A stretch of DNA of 6,601 nt from the NCBI GenBank assembly GCA_009778355.1, contig WRJY01000195.1:1-6601 (forward strand). The letters run 5' to 3'. This stretch comes from Desulfovibrionaceae bacterium. GTDB taxonomy: Bacteria; Pseudomonadota; Gammaproteobacteria; Burkholderiales; Burkholderiaceae_C. The translations under genes were made by a program, and so were the position numbers. Of this stretch, positions 5,077 to 6,601 are shown one piece after another; positions within the stretch are counted from its first letter, which is position 1, and each line of letters starts with the position of its first letter. A model generated the notes under the pieces. That model did no database searches. It saw only the letters and a list, made by a program, of their open reading frames with translations, and was not told where the DNA came from.

Positions 5077-6081
5077 TTACCGCGCTTGCAGGACTTCCGG
5101 GTTCACGATGTTGGTCGGCGCGCCGTTCAGATAGTTGACGATGTTGTCGAACGCGGCGCCGAAATACATCTCGTAGCTGTCTTGCTCCACGTAGCCGATG
5201 TGCGGCGTGCAGATGCAGTTTTCCAGCCGCAGCAGCGCGTGGCCCTGCAAGATCGGTTCGGCCTCGAACACGTCTACCGCCGCCATGCCGGGGCGGCCGC
5301 GGTTGAGCGCGCTGACCAGCGCGTCAGGCTCGATCAACTCGGCGCGCGAGGTGTTCACCAACAGGGCGGTGGGCTTCATGCAACCCAGGTCGTACAGCTT
5401 GACGATGCCGCGCGTGCCCTCGGCCAGCCGCAGGTGCAGCGACAGCACGTCCGACAGCGCGAAGAACTCGGTCCGCGTGGACGCAAGGTAGCAGCCATCG
5501 TCGCGCGCGCGCGCCATCGACCCCGGCGATCCCCAGACCATCACGTTCATGCCGAAGGCCCGGCCATAGCCGGCCACCAGTTGACCGATCTTGCCGTAAC
5601 CCCAGATGCCCAGCACACGCCCGCGCAGCACCGTGCCAATGCCAAAGTTGGCTGGCATCGCCGCCGCCCGCAGGCCCGACTGCTGCCAGGCACCGTGCTT
5701 GAGGTTGCCGATGTACTGCGGCAACCGCCGCGCCGCCGCCATAATCAACGCCCAAGTCAGCTCGGCCGGCGCCACCGGCGAGCCAACGCCTTCAGCCACC
5801 GCAATGCCGCGCTGGGTGCAGGCCGCCACATCGACGTGGCTGCCGATGCGGCCCGTCTGCGAAATCATCTTCAGCCTGGGGAGTTTTTCGATGAGCTGGC
5901 GCGTGATGTGCGTGCGCTCGCGGATCAGCACGATCACCTCGGCATCGCGCAAGCGCACCGCCAACTGCCCCAGCCCCTTGACCGTGTTGGTATAGACCTG
6001 CGCCGGATAAGCCTCCAGCCTGGCCGCGCAAGCCAGCTTGCGCACGGCGTCCTGGTAGTCGTCGAGGACGATGATGCTCAT
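5077..6081 (-). CDS. D-2-hydroxyacid dehydrogenase family protein
   Basis: This 334-residue cytoplasmic oxidoreductase is of the phosphoglycerate-dehydrogenase-like D-2-hydroxyacid dehydrogenase family, interconverting a 2-hydroxyacid and a 2-oxoacid with NAD(H) or NADP(H). The nucleotide-binding loop GIWGYGKIG is at 158-166. The catalytic triad is complete: Arg246 in NTSRAEL, Glu275 in VFEAEP and His294 in TPHIGY. The substrate-domain strand QTGRIGSHVDV is at 75-85. Length is normal for a single-domain-pair member with no ACT regulatory domain, so biosynthetic SerA is unlikely. The ATG at 6079-6081 is preceded by AGAGG at 8 nt (6090-6094); the frame is open further upstream but those residues look non-coding. 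The gene is followed at once by repeat copy 2. It may or may not belong with the acyl-CoA genes downstream. The exact substrate cannot be told. Confidence 0.93.
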   Translation of the reverse strand: MSIIVLDDYQDAVRKLACAARLEAYPAQVYTNTVKGLGQLAVRLRDAEVIVLIRERTHITRQLIEKLPRLKMISQTGRIGSHVDVAACTQRGIAVAEGVGSPVAPAELTWALIMAAARRLPQYIGNLKHGAWQQSGLRAAAMPANFGIGTVLRGRVLGIWGYGKIGQLVAGYGRAFGMNVMVWGSPGSMARARDDGCYLASTRTEFFALSDVLSLHLRLAEGTRGIVKLYDLGCMKPTALLVNTSRAELIEPDALVSALNRGRPGMAAVDVFEAEPILQGHALLRLENCICTPHIGYVEQDSYEMYFGAAFDNIVNYLNGAPTNIVNPEVLQAR

Positions 6082-6089
6082 GGGTGCCG

Positions 6090-6094
6090 CCTCT
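6090..6094 (-). promoter_or_regulatory. Ribosome binding site of the 2-hydroxyacid dehydrogenase gene
   Basis: AGAGG on the minus strand ends 8 nt before the ATG at 6079-6081. It supports a 334-residue protein over the in-frame extension that starts at 6201. Confidence 0.7.
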
Positions 6095-6246
6095 TTCGCA
6101 AGCTGTTGATCCGGTCTTTGGTCGATCCGACCCGCTGATTTTCCAGGAAATCCTCCGCCAACGCGAACCCGCGCAACCGCCCAATGCGCGAATTTTTTCA
6201 CAACCCGGCGCCGGGCAAGGCTTTCACACCCTCCCTTGCAGGGCGT

Positions 6247-6303
6247 GGCCCAGCCAGAGGCTGGGCCTGTTTGCGCTGTCCAAAGGCGCGCAGGCGCCTT
6301 TGG
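6247..6303. other. Two tandem perfect hairpins in the gene-free stretch 6082-6376
   Basis: Between the 2-hydroxyacid dehydrogenase start and the broken genes upstream, about 295 bp hold no gene. Two perfect hairpins stand out: 6247-6255 with 6259-6267 (9 bp, AGA loop) and 6280-6289 with 6294-6303 (10 bp, GCAG loop). Neither is followed by a T-run on either strand, so they are not classical intrinsic terminators, although they could end or stabilise a transcript coming from the argH-like fragment. I see no convincing promoter hexamers for the dehydrogenase gene, although one should lie between 6095 and about 6245. Confidence 0.55.
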
Positions 6304-6376
6304 AACCGCGCCGCTCCCCCTTGTCTGGCACGCCGATCACGGTACCGGCGAGTGCGTTCAACTGCCGTGGGCAGGT

Positions 6377-6469
6377 TCAAAAGCTTGCCAGCCGCGCCCG
6401 GTGGCGGGTGATTTGGGCGCGCACTTGCGCGGGCGCGGTGCCGCCGAGGGTGTTGCGGGCGTTCAGGCT
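6377..6469 (-). pseudogene. argH: Argininosuccinate lyase C-terminal fragment
   Basis: The last 30 residues of the open frame ending at the TGA at 6377-6379 read SLNARNTLGGTAPAQVRAQI and then a basic tail ending RARLASF. This matches from memory the extreme C-terminus of proteobacterial argininosuccinate lyase (xxARN-x-GGTAPxQVRxxI and a helix ending RARL), the enzyme that releases arginine and fumarate in the last step of arginine synthesis. None of the catalytic regions are present, so the fragment is inactive. It is fused in frame behind a crotonase N-terminus. The identification rests on remembered family pattern and was not checked by search. Confidence 0.6.
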
Positions 6470-6601
6470 GCCGCGCCCGGCCAACACCACCGCGCGCACG
6501 CTTTCATCGCCTTGCAGCCGCGTGCCGGCGTCGATGAGCGCATCGAACATCGCGGCGTCGAGCGCGTTCATCTTGTCGGCGCGCGCCATGTGCAACTCGA
6601 C
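6470..6601 (-). pseudogene. Enoyl-CoA hydratase family N-terminal fragment, truncated
   Basis: The frame is open through the window edge and reads VELHMARADKMNALDAAMF and onward to VRAVVLAGRG, the standard first strand, helix and second strand of crotonase-fold proteins (L-x-R-x-x-K-x-N-A-L, then VRAVVLxGxG). The residues that should follow, the FCAGxD oxyanion-hole segment, are missing. Homology breaks at about 6467-6472 and argH-like sequence takes over in the same frame. About 44 residues are visible and the true start lies beyond position 6601. The frame ends without an active site, so this is a broken gene, although an in-frame chimera of at least 74 residues could still be translated. 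Confidence 0.7.

Noticed and set aside
6280..6303. Intrinsic terminator
   Set aside because: The 10-bp stem is perfect, but there is no T-run after it on either strand.
1..6601. CRISPR array, tRNA, rRNA or antiphage system
   Set aside because: No regularly spaced short repeats, no cloverleaf or rRNA signature, and no nuclease, helicase or toxin-antitoxin genes were seen.

Overview
The window is high-GC DNA that looks betaproteobacterial, most likely Burkholderiales, family Comamonadaceae. I infer this from base composition, protein flavour and gene content; nothing in the window names the species. Every supported gene lies on the minus strand, so transcription runs from high to low coordinates.

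In transcription order the layout is as follows. (1) At 6377-6601, a crotonase-family N-terminus is joined in frame to what looks like the C-terminus of argininosuccinate lyase, a fossil of a deletion or rearrangement. (2) At 6082-6376 there is a gene-free stretch with two perfect hairpins. (3) At 5077-6081 lies an intact NAD-dependent D-2-hydroxyacid dehydrogenase. (4) At 4811-5076 is copy 2 of a highly structured non-coding repeat, directly abutting that gene's stop codon. (5) At 3897-4676 is an enoyl-CoA hydratase/isomerase-family protein with a TTG start; it lacks the two classical hydratase glutamates. (6) At 3125-3838 is a Crp/Fnr-type regulator. (7) At 1894-2985 is an APH-fold small-molecule kinase. 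(8) At 608-1834 is an acyl-CoA dehydrogenase. (9) At 386-587 is copy 1 of the structured repeat, just past the dehydrogenase stop. (10) At about 72-347 is a probable transposase remnant.

The kinase and the acyl-CoA dehydrogenase form a two-gene unit. It has the same two parts that are fused in animal ACAD10/ACAD11 and found as separate genes in bacterial levulinate-type (LvaA/LvaC) pathways, where a 4-hydroxyacyl-CoA is phosphorylated and then processed by the dehydrogenase-fold partner. With a crotonase-fold enzyme and a Crp-type regulator next to it, the cluster is best read as a regulated acyl-CoA or hydroxyacyl-CoA catabolic island. The substrate is not shown by the sequence.

The most unusual signal is the repeat pair. 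Both copies end in 30-bp inverted arms and share a nearly identical core. The middle 17 bp of the arms differ strongly between copies, yet each copy's two arms still match each other (30/30 in copy 2, 28/30 in copy 1). That is whole-stem covariation in a mobile, 3'-end-associated element.
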